From Lachnospiraceae bacterium (GTDB taxonomy: Bacteria > Bacillota > Clostridia > Lachnospirales > Lachnospiraceae): a stretch of DNA of 32,088 nt. The notes under the pieces were generated by a model, which was given only the letters and a program-made list of their open reading frames with translations, searched no databases and was not told where the DNA came from. The stretch spans positions 1 to 32,088 of the forward strand of contig JALEJB010000041.1 in NCBI GenBank assembly GCA_022768825.1, read 5' to 3'. Shown here piece after piece: positions 1 through 7,501 of the stretch. Numbering within the stretch: position 1 is the stretch's first letter; each line of letters begins with the position of its first letter. A program made the translations under genes and the position numbers.

Positions 1-50
1 GTGACATCTTCCAGCATCTGTTTGCCAAGTATATCTGTTATCTGCATCAT
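1..50 (-). CDS. N-terminal fragment of an unrecognised protein, cut by window edge
   Basis: Only the first 16-17 codons are inside the window. They read (M)MQITDILGKQMLEDVT on the minus strand. Two adjacent ATG codons (48-50 and 45-47) follow a purine-rich GGAAGGGAG ribosome binding site. The second ATG has the better spacing, so translation may start at 47. The gene lies downstream of the cytidylyltransferase gene in the same direction, but a terminator-like hairpin at 82-103 separates them, so it is either read through or has its own promoter. By position it might belong to the same polyol-phosphate or surface-polymer pathway. The peptide is too short to assign a family, and it does not resemble the TarJ N-terminus I would expect beside TarI. 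Confidence 0.55.
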   Translation of the reverse strand, partial: MMQITDILGKQMLEDV

Positions 51-81
51 AATCTCCCTTCCAACTTCATTCCTATATCAG

Positions 82-103
82 AAAAAAGGCAGCATGCGCT
101 GCC
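82..103 (-). terminator. Intrinsic terminator after the surface-polymer operon
   Basis: On the minus strand, GGCAGC pairs with GCTGCC around a 4-base loop (88-103) and is followed by six T residues (87-82). It lies 7 bases past the stop codon of the cytidylyltransferase gene, where an operon terminator is expected. The stem is short (6 bp), so termination may be partial. Confidence 0.65.
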
Positions 104-110
104 CGTTTTC

Positions 111-851
111 TTATAAACCATATTTCAATACTTCTTTTGCAAAATCCTTGTAATGCTCATAGTAATGAATTGCTCTCAGCGACTCTAAATCTTCCGGTGT
201 AGTTACTTTGATATTTTCGCGGATACCCTGGAAAATATGAATATTTTCTCCCAGCTCGATCAACAGTTCTCCGGATGATACCGGATCAAGATGCTGTTTT
301 TCCGCCTCGCCGTGTGCCCACATAATTTTCTCCATGGTATATCCCTGCGGTGCCTGCGTGATGAACATCTTTCTGCGTTCATAGTTTTTATTGCAGTTAC
401 TGCCGTCATCACTGTATAACACAGAGTCGATACTCGGTGTCACAGGTACAGCAGAACCGTATTTTCTTGCATCCTCGATACAGGTTGTGATGAGCTCTTC
501 GGAAAGCATTGGGCGCACACCATCACAGATCAATACGATATCATCCGGATTCGGATTCACTTTGTTCTGAATCTCCACAAGTCCGTTGTGAATTGACTCA
601 TATCCGCTTGCACCGCCCGGAATTGCGGACACGATCTTCTCCAATCCAAATTTCTGGATATCCTGTTTTAAGACATCCAACCAGCTTTCCACACATACAA
701 TGACGATGTTGTCTACCATCGGATGTTTTGAAAAATGCTCGGTTGTGCGAACAATGATTGGTTTTCCTTCAATCTCCAAAAACTGCTTTGGAATATCCAA
801 AGACTTCATACGCTGTCCAATTCCACCTGCAAAAATAAGTGCTGATACCAT
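111..851 (-). CDS. TarI/IspD-family cytidylyltransferase (ribitol-5-P or MEP type)
   Basis: 246 aa. Transfers CMP from CTP to a sugar-alcohol phosphate. The glycine-rich nucleotide-binding loop AGGIGQRM is near residue 8, followed by PKQFLEIEGKPI and CDGVRP (the IspD family usually has DxxRP there), all typical of the IspD/TarI fold. The start is ATG at 851 because GGAGG lies 7 bases upstream; the open frame runs on to 899 but that extension lacks a family-like N-terminus. It is the last gene before the terminator at 82-103 and begins 28 bases after the TagB-like gene. Next to CDP-alcohol polymerases, a TarI-type role (making CDP-ribitol or a similar activated polyol) is more likely than isoprenoid synthesis, although IspD cannot be excluded from sequence alone. 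No TarJ-like reductase is visible in the window. Confidence 0.85.
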   Translation of the reverse strand: MVSALIFAGGIGQRMKSLDIPKQFLEIEGKPIIVRTTEHFSKHPMVDNIVIVCVESWLDVLKQDIQKFGLEKIVSAIPGGASGYESIHNGLVEIQNKVNPNPDDIVLICDGVRPMLSEELITTCIEDARKYGSAVPVTPSIDSVLYSDDGSNCNKNYERRKMFITQAPQGYTMEKIMWAHGEAEKQHLDPVSSGELLIELGENIHIFQGIRENIKVTTPEDLESLRAIHYYEHYKDFAKEVLKYGL

Positions 852-879
852 CTTTTTTCCTCCGATTCTTAAAATTCTT

Positions 880-2013
880 CTATTTTGAATAGTTCCCATT
901 GTTTTGCATCAATCCCAAATAATCCACAAGACGTTCCAGGGCATGTCCGTCACATGCGCCCATGTATTTCTGCTTAAACACACGCAGTCGCTGCAGATCA
1001 AAATTCTGCTGTGCCTCCTGAATTGCAGTTGCCAGATCTTCCTGCGACTCTACGATTGTTCCCGGCATCTCATAATAATCAATATAAAACTGATCATTCT
1101 CAATGTAATACTGCAGATCCGGCACATAATATACGATCGGCCGCTCCAGCAGAAGATAATCGTAGATCACGGATGAGTAATCGGAAATGAGTACGTCTGC
1201 AACCGGAAGAAGCTGCTCTGTCGGAATCGGACATGCATCCTTTCCGATGTGCTTCTGCAGATGCGGATGCATCTTTGTCACTAAAATCCACTCATCACCC
1301 AATGATTTTTCAAGATCTTTTAAAAAGCTTGTGTCAATGATTTCCGGCACGGACGCATTTCCCCGGAAAGTCGGTGCAAAAAGCGCAATCTTTTTTTCTT
1401 TCGCTTCCGGATATCTGTCATAAAACTGTCGGACACATTTCTGCTTGTAGTCTTCCGAATAAAACCGGTCTGTACGGCTAAGCCCAAGCCCCTGCACGAT
1501 TCTCGGATCTGCCCGCATTCCGCTGATGTATGCGGAATTACAGTTTTTGTCGCTTGTAATGATCAAGGAATAGTTGCGAAATACGTTCCCCTTATAAAAC
1601 TTTGGAATATCCCGTGGGGTGTCATAAGCGTATTTTTTTAACATTCCGCCTGCATGCCACATCTGAACCACTACCGTCTCTTCCCGCTTCTTGCAGGATG
1701 CTACCGGGAGAAAATTGTCACAGATAAATACATATCCTGCCCGGGCGTACATGAGCATAAATTTCACCATATACACGAGTCCGGAAATGTAGCCGCTGCT
1801 GTCGCAATCCTTCGTCATACGCACGACGTGAAAGTCCGAATCCAGTGCCCATTCATACAGATCTTCCATACTGTACGGAACCTCGTCCTTATGAAAATCC
1901 GCAAAGATCATCAGCTTTTGATCCACTTTTCGCACCGTGCCGATCCGATAGATCACCGGCAGAAACACATTTTGCATTGCAATCTTAACAATCTGCTTTA
2001 ACTGAAAGTTCAT
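880..2013 (-). CDS. TagB-like CDP-glycerol/ribitol glycerophosphotransferase
   Basis: 377 aa, Glyphos_transf family. Such enzymes transfer polyol-phosphate from a CDP-alcohol to a lipid-linked primer at the cytoplasmic face of the membrane. Family motifs are visible in order: WHAGG (119-123, the usual WHG..K region), LFAPTFRG (211-218), KMHPHL (247-252) and LISDYSSVIYDYL (275-287). There is no predicted membrane helix of good quality; the N-terminal amphipathic stretch may bind membrane. The start codon is 1 base from the TagF-like stop codon, so the two are probably translationally coupled; only a weak GGAAAAG ribosome binding site precedes it. It shares no close identity with the TagF-like neighbour beyond the motifs, so one may prime and the other extend. 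The actual polyol is not readable from sequence. Confidence 0.88.
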   Translation of the reverse strand: MNFQLKQIVKIAMQNVFLPVIYRIGTVRKVDQKLMIFADFHKDEVPYSMEDLYEWALDSDFHVVRMTKDCDSSGYISGLVYMVKFMLMYARAGYVFICDNFLPVASCKKREETVVVQMWHAGGMLKKYAYDTPRDIPKFYKGNVFRNYSLIITSDKNCNSAYISGMRADPRIVQGLGLSRTDRFYSEDYKQKCVRQFYDRYPEAKEKKIALFAPTFRGNASVPEIIDTSFLKDLEKSLGDEWILVTKMHPHLQKHIGKDACPIPTEQLLPVADVLISDYSSVIYDYLLLERPIVYYVPDLQYYIENDQFYIDYYEMPGTIVESQEDLATAIQEAQQNFDLQRLRVFKQKYMGACDGHALERLVDYLGLMQNNGNYSK

Positions 2014-2014
2014 T

Positions 2015-3334
2015 TTACTTTTCCATCAATTTTGCAATTTCCTTAGAGATACGCTCAGCAGCATGACCATCCTCCATACAACCTCTGGCTTTCAGGAAGG
2101 TCTCTTTATCCTTTGCATATTTCTCGGCATCAAACTCTTTGATCCGTTTTGCCAGTTCTTTACTGTTTTTCGCGATCGGGAACGGCGTCGTTTCAATCGG
2201 ATAGTAGAATCCTCTTGAATTTTCATAATCCTCCAGACCCAGCTCAATGATAAATGCCGGTTTTCCGGAAAGCACATAATCAAAGATCCAACTTGAATAA
2301 TCCGTCAGACCTGCATCCGTACAAAGCAAAAGCTCCTGCATATCTTCATAAAAGGTAGCATCCGATACATAAGTCGGCAGATTATTCAGCCACATCTGAC
2401 TCTCTTTCTTGAGACGGTTGTGCAATCGGATCACGATCTGCCACGTTCCGCCAAACCGCTCCTCTAATGCTTCCTTGATGATCCGGTAATTCAATGCTTC
2501 ATAGTTTTCATCTACATCATCACGATGCGTTGGCGCATAGAGAAAGAGTTTTGTATCCTGCGGTAATTGCAGGTACTTGAATACTTTCTTGCGGACTCTT
2601 GCAATCTCTTTCTCATCCCGGCAAAAGAGAATATCATTTCTGGCGTGTCCTACCATGACAGACGGCACGTCACCCCAGTATGCAGTCCGGAATACCTCTG
2701 TCTCAAAATCACTGTTTGACAACAACAGATCCACATTTTTCTGACATCTTTTTGCGAGACGTTTCCAGCTAAATCCCATGACCACATCGCCGTCCAGTCG
2801 CTTGATTCCAAGAGAACCATGCCAGGTTTGGATCAGATACTGATCTTTTTTCTTATAGGCGTACAAACGCTCTACAATGTTGGTGTTCTCAATAATCACT
2901 TTTGAAGCGGCAAGCTCTTTATAGAACTCATACGTATTATGCTTTACAAAATTAAGCTCTAATGGGTAATCACTTGTCGGGATGGCTGTCTTGACATCCC
3001 AGATCATACGATAGCTGCAACCCTCACGGATCAGCTGCTCAGCTATGTACTTCGGATTACAAGTATAATCCCCCTGAAAGGTCAGAAACATAATCTGATC
3101 TTTTACCGGAGTACGTTTTGCCATCATTCGTCTTGCAAGTATTGCCAGCGCCTGATCCGGATACCAGAAAATCTTTGCAAGAATCCGAAAAACGATCCGA
3201 ATGACCTTGATGATCACATTATATATTACGCGAAGGATACCGGTCACAAACCGACACAGCATCAGGAACAAAGACTGAAACAATTTTCCTTCCACCATCA
3301 TATGTCCCATTATCTGAAATGCTTTTCTAATCAT
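2015..3334 (-). CDS. TagF-like CDP-glycerol/ribitol polymerase
   Basis: 439 aa, Glyphos_transf family. Residues 1-75 are hydrophobic and basic, and probably anchor the protein to the inner membrane face. Catalytic-domain motifs: QTWHGSLGIKRL (169-180), LYAPTHRDD (265-273), RLHNRL (303-308) and LTDYSSWIFDYVLSGKP (343-359). These are the conserved His/Asp-containing motifs of teichoic-acid polymerases. AGGAGA precedes the ATG at good spacing, and the ribosome binding site overlaps the stop of the pyruvyl transferase gene 12 bases upstream. Together with the TagB-like protein it likely builds a poly(polyol-phosphate) chain exported by the ABC transporter encoded at 4568-6107. Whether the polymer is wall teichoic acid or a capsule-like polymer is inference; TagO/TagA-type linkage enzymes are not in this window. 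Confidence 0.88.
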   Translation of the reverse strand: MIRKAFQIMGHMMVEGKLFQSLFLMLCRFVTGILRVIYNVIIKVIRIVFRILAKIFWYPDQALAILARRMMAKRTPVKDQIMFLTFQGDYTCNPKYIAEQLIREGCSYRMIWDVKTAIPTSDYPLELNFVKHNTYEFYKELAASKVIIENTNIVERLYAYKKKDQYLIQTWHGSLGIKRLDGDVVMGFSWKRLAKRCQKNVDLLLSNSDFETEVFRTAYWGDVPSVMVGHARNDILFCRDEKEIARVRKKVFKYLQLPQDTKLFLYAPTHRDDVDENYEALNYRIIKEALEERFGGTWQIVIRLHNRLKKESQMWLNNLPTYVSDATFYEDMQELLLCTDAGLTDYSSWIFDYVLSGKPAFIIELGLEDYENSRGFYYPIETTPFPIAKNSKELAKRIKEFDAEKYAKDKETFLKARGCMEDGHAAERISKEIAKLMEK

Positions 3335-3346
3335 ATCATGATTCTC

Positions 3347-4546
3347 CTAATCTTCTCGTTTATCTCCAATGATCTGCAAAAAGGTCTGCAGATACTGCTT
3401 TGTCAATCCACGCAGATTGTCGCGGATCTCCGTGTCATAGCCGCTCTCCATCTCAGTTGCGATGGCATCGAGGATATTCTCGATATGCAGATCCTCTTCC
3501 TCGAAGAATGCATTTTTCTTGCCAATCACCTCGGCAAAAATACGCAGTTTTTCACTCCAGATGAGTCCCACCACCGGTACATCAAGCGCATAGCTGGTAA
3601 TACAGGCATGCAGACGGGCACCAAAGACACACCGGAAGGATCGGATCAGATTCAGAAAATCCAGTGAATTTGCCGGTGGATTTAAAAGCTTTCTGAAATC
3701 GGTATACCCCAGCCCCTTTAACAGCTGTCGGCCAAATTTCTGGTCCGATGCCATTCCGTTAGAGAACAACACCCATTCCCAGCCCCGGTCTTCCACACCG
3801 GCGATCAGTTTCTTGTAGAAGTTCATCAGCTGAAACTCGGAAAGCGTATTCCCATATGCCTGATAGACTCTTCCCCTGATCACATTGATACCAATGACCG
3901 GACTCGGATTTTTATCTCTGTTGACACGATAGCATTCCGGAACCCAAAGTGCCGGATCTCCCACACGCGCGGTCTTGATATTCGGATTCTCAATATAGAG
4001 ATTCTGAAGTGTATCAATATCATCTCTCGTTGTAATGACTTTCATGCAATCCTTGTTGATGGCACGTTTCAATCGCTGACAACGGATATCTGTCTCACTA
4101 TAACCTTCGATTCCGACTCCGTTCATCATGATCGGAATATTATTTTTTTCTGCGATCTTTACGATCTGTTCCACGTAATAATTCAGACCCTGTGTACGGA
4201 ATTTCAGAAAGCCGCCGCCTGCAAAGACAATCGCATCCACGCCCTTGAACTGTTTCTTAAATTTCCGGTTGATCTTTAACCACCACATGAAATATTCATA
4301 AATATATCTGAATTTGCTCGAATTTTCATATTGAAAAACATATCCCGAAATTTTAATCAGGACTTTTGAAATAAAAAACGGAATTTTTTCCAGACCCCGA
4401 TAGGATTTTGCGCGCGGATTTACATCCACCTCAACAATTTTGATGCTTGGGTCTTCCTGCTGAAGCAAATACTGTGTGACCTCGCACAAAATATTATCTC
4501 CCGCATTTTTAATCGCATAAAGACCTACTACTGCAATTTTTTTCAT
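3347..4546 (-). CDS. Polysaccharide pyruvyl transferase family protein (CsaB/WcaK type)
   Basis: 399 aa. The family adds a pyruvate ketal from phosphoenolpyruvate to a sugar of a cell-surface polymer. Visible signs are the N-terminal Rossmann-like start KIAVVGLYAIKNAGDNIL, AGGGFLKFR near residue 109, a TTRDDIDT segment, RVGDPALW, and the C-terminal GARLHACITSYALDVPVVGL, which matches the G.R.H....A...P pattern of the family. A GGAGGG ribosome binding site precedes the ATG. It lies between the ABC exporter genes and the two polymerases, so the product probably decorates the same polymer. Pyruvylated glycans often serve as anchors for SLH-domain proteins; no SLH protein is visible here, so that link is only a possibility. 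Confidence 0.82.
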   Translation of the reverse strand: MKKIAVVGLYAIKNAGDNILCEVTQYLLQQEDPSIKIVEVDVNPRAKSYRGLEKIPFFISKVLIKISGYVFQYENSSKFRYIYEYFMWWLKINRKFKKQFKGVDAIVFAGGGFLKFRTQGLNYYVEQIVKIAEKNNIPIMMNGVGIEGYSETDIRCQRLKRAINKDCMKVITTRDDIDTLQNLYIENPNIKTARVGDPALWVPECYRVNRDKNPSPVIGINVIRGRVYQAYGNTLSEFQLMNFYKKLIAGVEDRGWEWVLFSNGMASDQKFGRQLLKGLGYTDFRKLLNPPANSLDFLNLIRSFRCVFGARLHACITSYALDVPVVGLIWSEKLRIFAEVIGKKNAFFEEEDLHIENILDAIATEMESGYDTEIRDNLRGLTKQYLQTFLQIIGDKRED

Positions 4547-4567
4547 AGTGCAATTCTTCCCTCCATT

Positions 4568-5314
4568 TTATTCTTCTGCATCCATAAATGCTTCATATTG
4601 ATCCAGCACCTCATTCGCCTCACCGATCATCATCATCTCTCCGTCGTTGATCCACAATACACGATCACACAATTCACGTAATGCCGAGATGCTGTGAGAC
4701 ACGATCACTACCGTCCGCTTATCATCTGAAATCAGAGATTTCATTTTTTTATAACTCTTCTTTTTGAATCGACGATCTCCGACGCTCAGTACCTCATCGA
4801 TCAGAATAATATCGGTTTCCAGTATCGCTGTGATAGAAAATGCCAGCTTCGAGTACATTCCGCTGGAGTATTTTCCCACCGGCATATCAATAAAATGTCC
4901 GATGTCCGCAAACTTGATGATGCGAGGCATCTTCTTTTTGATCTCCTCTTCGGTGAATCCCAGCAGCAATCCGGAGAGCATGATATTTTCTCTTCCGGAC
5001 AGCTCTTTTTGAAATCCGACTCCGATCGAAAGCAGAGAGATGGAATTATCATATATATTGATTGTTCCCTCATCCGGAGAAAAAATATGAGCGAGCGCGC
5101 GAAGAAGCGTTGACTTTCCGCTTCCATTTTTCCCGATGATTCCCAAAATCTCTCCCTGCGGCACTTCAAAGGAAACATTTTTTACAGCCTCAAACACTTC
5201 TCTTTTATTTCTGTGAAGCGCAAAAAAATTGCGCTTGATGGAATAAGATTTTAGGCTTTTATATCGAATCGTCAAATTGTCGACCTTAATGGCTATCTTT
5301 TTTTCTTCTGACAT
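4568..5314 (-). CDS. Polysaccharide/teichoic-acid ABC exporter ATPase (TagH/Wzt type)
   Basis: 248 aa ATP-binding subunit. Walker A is GKNGSGKST (61-69), the signature is YSSGMYSKL (149-157, the YSSGM form typical of O-antigen and teichoic-acid exporters), Walker B is DIILIDE (168-174), and the switch histidine is in SHS (206-208). The N-terminal extension SIKRNFFALHR is typical of TagH/RfbE-type proteins. It has no C-terminal carbohydrate-binding or SH3-like domain, so it is the short form. Start: ATG with AAGGTGAT upstream. The start overlaps the end region of the permease gene (1 base between), consistent with a two-gene transporter unit. It powers export of the polymer made by the downstream enzymes. 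Confidence 0.92.
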   Translation of the reverse strand: MSEEKKIAIKVDNLTIRYKSLKSYSIKRNFFALHRNKREVFEAVKNVSFEVPQGEILGIIGKNGSGKSTLLRALAHIFSPDEGTINIYDNSISLLSIGVGFQKELSGRENIMLSGLLLGFTEEEIKKKMPRIIKFADIGHFIDMPVGKYSSGMYSKLAFSITAILETDIILIDEVLSVGDRRFKKKSYKKMKSLISDDKRTVVIVSHSISALRELCDRVLWINDGEMMMIGEANEVLDQYEAFMDAEE

Positions 5315-5315
5315 A

Positions 5316-6107
5316 CTAAATCACCTTTACATAACTGTTTTCATTTTTATAGATCACGCGCACACCGACAACACACAGCACCAGACCAATAACAAACCAG
5401 ACAAGAAGCACAGGTACTTCCGGTGTCTCTCCATACAGTAGGCATTTACGTAAGGATGATATGAGATATGCCATAGGATTGAATTTTCCCAATATCGTCG
5501 CCAGTTCCGGATGTTTTGCGCCAATTCTTCTTTCAATGGAAAACATGATACCGGTCATATAAAAAACCAGGCGCAATGCAATATTGATCACGTTTGCGAG
5601 ATCCTCTACATAGACACCAAAATGGCTCACAATGCACATACATCCAAATGTCACAAGCCACATGGTCACAAAGATCGGAAGCACAAACAGCACATTCCAC
5701 GTAAGATGAACACGATAAAAAATCATCAGTGCGATCACGATCGCAAAGGATACCAGCATCTTAAATCCGTTTACAAACATTTTTGATTCGATCAGAATAA
5801 ATTTCGGCAGATAGACCTTTGATACCACTGCCTTATTTTTCTTTACGATCTTTACACTGTTTTTCAGGTTCTGATTAAAAAAGGTCCATACCGTCAGACC
5901 CACATATATAAAAGCGGTGAAATATTGTTCACGCGCGTCAAATACAAATCCAAAAATAAAAGCATAGATCGCCATCAGCGCAAGCGGTTCCAAAATCCAC
6001 CATACCCAGTTTAAATACGATCCGGCTACTTCCGCTTTCAACTCTGCCTTTGCCGCATAAGTCGCATATTTATAATATTTTTTGATATCTTTTACAAATC
6101 GATTCAT
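5316..6107 (-). CDS. Polysaccharide/teichoic-acid ABC exporter permease (TagG/Wzm type)
   Basis: 263 aa, ABC-2 permease. About six hydrophobic segments are visible: WILEPLALMAIYAFIFGFVF, IYVGLTVWTFFNQN, MLVSFAIVIALMIF, VLFVLPIFVTMWLVTF, IALRLVFYMTGIMFS and the C-terminal VLLVWFVIGLVLCVVGVRVIY. The motif LKNSVKIVKKNKAVVSKVYLPK is typical of TagG/Wzm. I chose ATG at 6107 (MNRFVKDIKKYYK) because AGAGGAAAA lies just upstream and a strong promoter ends 32 bases before it; the open frame extends to 6281 but crosses the promoter, so that extension is not coding. It is the first gene of the operon and forms the export channel with the ATPase encoded at 4568-5314. Confidence 0.92.
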   Translation of the reverse strand: MNRFVKDIKKYYKYATYAAKAELKAEVAGSYLNWVWWILEPLALMAIYAFIFGFVFDAREQYFTAFIYVGLTVWTFFNQNLKNSVKIVKKNKAVVSKVYLPKFILIESKMFVNGFKMLVSFAIVIALMIFYRVHLTWNVLFVLPIFVTMWLVTFGCMCIVSHFGVYVEDLANVINIALRLVFYMTGIMFSIERRIGAKHPELATILGKFNPMAYLISSLRKCLLYGETPEVPVLLVWFVIGLVLCVVGVRVIYKNENSYVKVI

Positions 6108-6138
6108 TGTGTTTTCCTCTCCAACCGGTTTCAAGGGT

Positions 6139-6167
6139 ATCATATCACAATCACTTTTATATTTCAA
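6139..6167 (-). promoter_or_regulatory. Sigma-A type promoter of the tagG-like operon
   Basis: On the minus strand TTGAAA (6167-6162), a 17-base spacer and TATGAT (6144-6139) form a near-consensus housekeeping promoter. It lies after the rplL terminator and about 32 bases before the permease start codon, so the surface-polymer genes form a separate operon from the ribosomal genes. Confidence 0.8.
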
Positions 6168-6216
6168 CGAACAATCCTTGTCCCACCCCGTAGTGACAAT
6201 CATTTTTCTTTGACAT

Positions 6217-6254
6217 AGAAAATCTCTCTGGACCATAGTCCAGAGAGATTTTCT
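6217..6254 (-). terminator. Terminator of the rplJ-rplL unit
   Basis: A perfect inverted repeat with 17-base arms (6217-6233 and 6238-6254) around a 4-base loop. On the minus strand the 3' arm ends in GATTTTCT, giving a weak U-tract. It starts 43 bases after the rplL stop codon. The arm length makes it a very stable hairpin. Confidence 0.8.
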
Positions 6255-6296
6255 GGGTTGGGCTGTTCTATATTTGAACAAATTCCAAATTCATAA

Positions 6297-6662
6297 TTAT
6301 TTCAGAGTAACTTTTGCTCCCTCTGCCTCAAGTTTTGCCTTGATATCCTCAGCGGTAGCCTTGTCAGCCTGCTCTTTTAATACCTTCGGAGCATTGTCTA
6401 CTAAGTCTTTTGCTTCCTTTAATCCTAAGCCGGTTGCTTCACGAACAACTTTGATAACTTTAACTTTGTTAGGACCAACCTCTGTTAACTCTACGTCAAA
6501 CTCAGTTTTCTCCTCAGCTGCCTCTGCTGCACCACCTGCTGCTGCAACTACAACGCCTGCTGCTGCAGATACGCCGAACTCTTCTTCACATGCTTTTACT
6601 AAATCATTTAACTCTAATACGGTTAAGCCTTTGATAACCTCAATGATCTCTGCTGTTGTCAT
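6297..6662 (-). CDS. rplL: 50S ribosomal protein L7/L12
   Basis: 121 aa, the usual length. This acidic stalk protein dimerises on L10 and recruits translation GTPases. The N-terminal dimerisation helices ([21 protein letters not shown]), the flexible Ala/Gly-rich hinge (about residues 33-50) and the C-terminal domain ([29 protein letters not shown]-like segment, EEGAKVTLK-like end) are all clear. AGGAGGAAATAATA precedes the ATG. It lies 36 bases after rplJ and is the last gene before the terminator at 6217-6254, so its level is set by the L10 leader. Confidence 0.98.
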   Translation of the reverse strand: MTTAEIIEVIKGLTVLELNDLVKACEEEFGVSAAAGVVVAAAGGAAEAAEEKTEFDVELTEVGPNKVKVIKVVREATGLGLKEAKDLVDNAPKVLKEQADKATAEDIKAKLEAEGAKVTLK

Positions 6663-6698
6663 TATTATTTCCTCCTAATAAAATATGTTTTTTGATCA

Positions 6699-7277
6699 TT
6701 ACTCCTCTACCGGAGCTGCTTCTGCAGGAGCCTCTGCCTCTGCTGCCGGAGCTTCCTCAGCCGCAGCTTCTTCTGCTGCAGGAGCTGCTGACTCTCCACC
6801 ATTCTCTGCAATCTGCTTGATAACACGAGCAAAGTTCGTGATCGGAGACTGCATACTTCCAAGTAATTTTGAAAGTAACTCTTCTCTTGAAGGAATAGCT
6901 GCAATCGCTTTCATTCCCTCTGCATCATAAAGGGTTCCTTCTACTACACCGGCTTTGATCTCTAATGCAGGTGCCTTCTTAGCGAATCCCGCAAGAACTC
7001 TTGCCGGTGCTGTTGCATCTGTCGTTGAGATTGCCACTGCGTTTGGTCCCTCAAGTACTTCTGAAAGTCCCTCGAACTCAGTTCCTTTGAAAGCGAAGTT
7101 CATGAAAGTATTTTTGTATACCTTGTAAGTAACTCCGGCTTCTCTTAACTGCTTACGTAACTGAGTATCTTCAGCAACAGTAAGTCCGCGATAATCAACG
7201 ATGACTACTGACTGCGCATCTTTGATGCTGTCTGAGATTTCCTGTACGATCGGTGCTTTTAATTCAACTTTTGCCAC
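6699..7277 (-). CDS. rplJ: 50S ribosomal protein L10
   Basis: 192 aa. Base of the L7/L12 stalk; binds 23S rRNA and L7/L12 dimers. MAKVELKAPIVQEI, VIVDYRGLTVAEDTQLRKQL and YKVYKNTFMNFAF are typical L10 sequence. The start codon is GTG at 7277, preceded by AGGAGGTAAAAATC. The C-terminus carries a tail of about 33 residues made almost wholly of Ala, Glu and Pro, so the protein is longer than the roughly 165-175 residues usual for L10. It is expressed behind the L10 leader at 7325-7466 and is the first gene of a two-gene unit with rplL. Confidence 0.97.
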   Translation of the reverse strand: MAKVELKAPIVQEISDSIKDAQSVVIVDYRGLTVAEDTQLRKQLREAGVTYKVYKNTFMNFAFKGTEFEGLSEVLEGPNAVAISTTDATAPARVLAGFAKKAPALEIKAGVVEGTLYDAEGMKAIAAIPSREELLSKLLGSMQSPITNFARVIKQIAENGGESAAPAAEEAAAEEAPAAEAEAPAEAAPVEE

Positions 7278-7324
7278 GATTTTTACCTCCTATTTTATTT
7301 TTGATATTGCTTTAGAGGTTCTAC

Positions 7325-7466
7325 TAAAAAGAAAAGCCTCCTCGCATTTGCGCGAAGAGGCTGTAAGCTCTTAGATGATCTCCTCGGCAGGCCATAATCG
7401 TTACGCCACAGTCTCGATGCTTTCCATCAAAGACCATATTGGCACCTGCTGTCTTCGGCAACATAC
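7325..7466 (-). ncRNA. L10 ribosomal protein leader (L10(L12)4-binding regulatory RNA)
   Basis: The 5' UTR of rplJ. On the minus strand it contains GCCGAAGACAGCAGGTGCC near 7460, the partner CCTGCCGAGG near 7390, and then a terminator hairpin. These are the hallmark conserved pieces of the L10 leader family (kink-turn bearing three-way structure). The known function is feedback: excess L10-L7/L12 binds the RNA and favours the terminator. The 5' end is set from the promoter at 7473-7501, which predicts a start near 7466. Confidence 0.88.
7326..7361 (-). terminator. L10 leader attenuator hairpin
   Basis: On the minus strand GCCTCTTCGCGC pairs with GCGAGGAGGC around a short AAAT loop (7361-7336, one internal mismatch), followed by TTTTCTTTTT. 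It lies 50-85 bases before the rplJ start, inside the leader, as expected for an attenuator rather than an operon-end terminator. Confidence 0.85.
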
Positions 7467-7472
7467 TCGGAT

Positions 7473-7501
7473 ATATTAACATCCTTTTATGATTCTGTCA
7501 A
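7473..7501 (-). promoter_or_regulatory. Sigma-A promoter of rplJ-rplL, overlapping the end of gtrA
   Basis: Perfect TTGACA (7501-7496), 17-base spacer and TAATAT (7478-7473) on the minus strand. The -35 box lies in the last codons of the GtrA-family gene, whose stop codon is in the spacer (7489-7487). The promoter drives the L10 leader. Confidence 0.85.

Noticed and set aside
6108-6281. N-terminal extension of the TagG-like permease frame to 6281
   Set aside because: It crosses the operon promoter and the rplL terminator and has no permease-like sequence; the ATG at 6107 has a ribosome binding site.
6699-6800. Low-complexity Ala/Glu repeat, considered as a frameshift or repeat expansion in rplJ
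   Set aside because: Acidic Ala/Glu/Pro tails on L10 occur in related Firmicutes, and the frame is intact to a normal stop.
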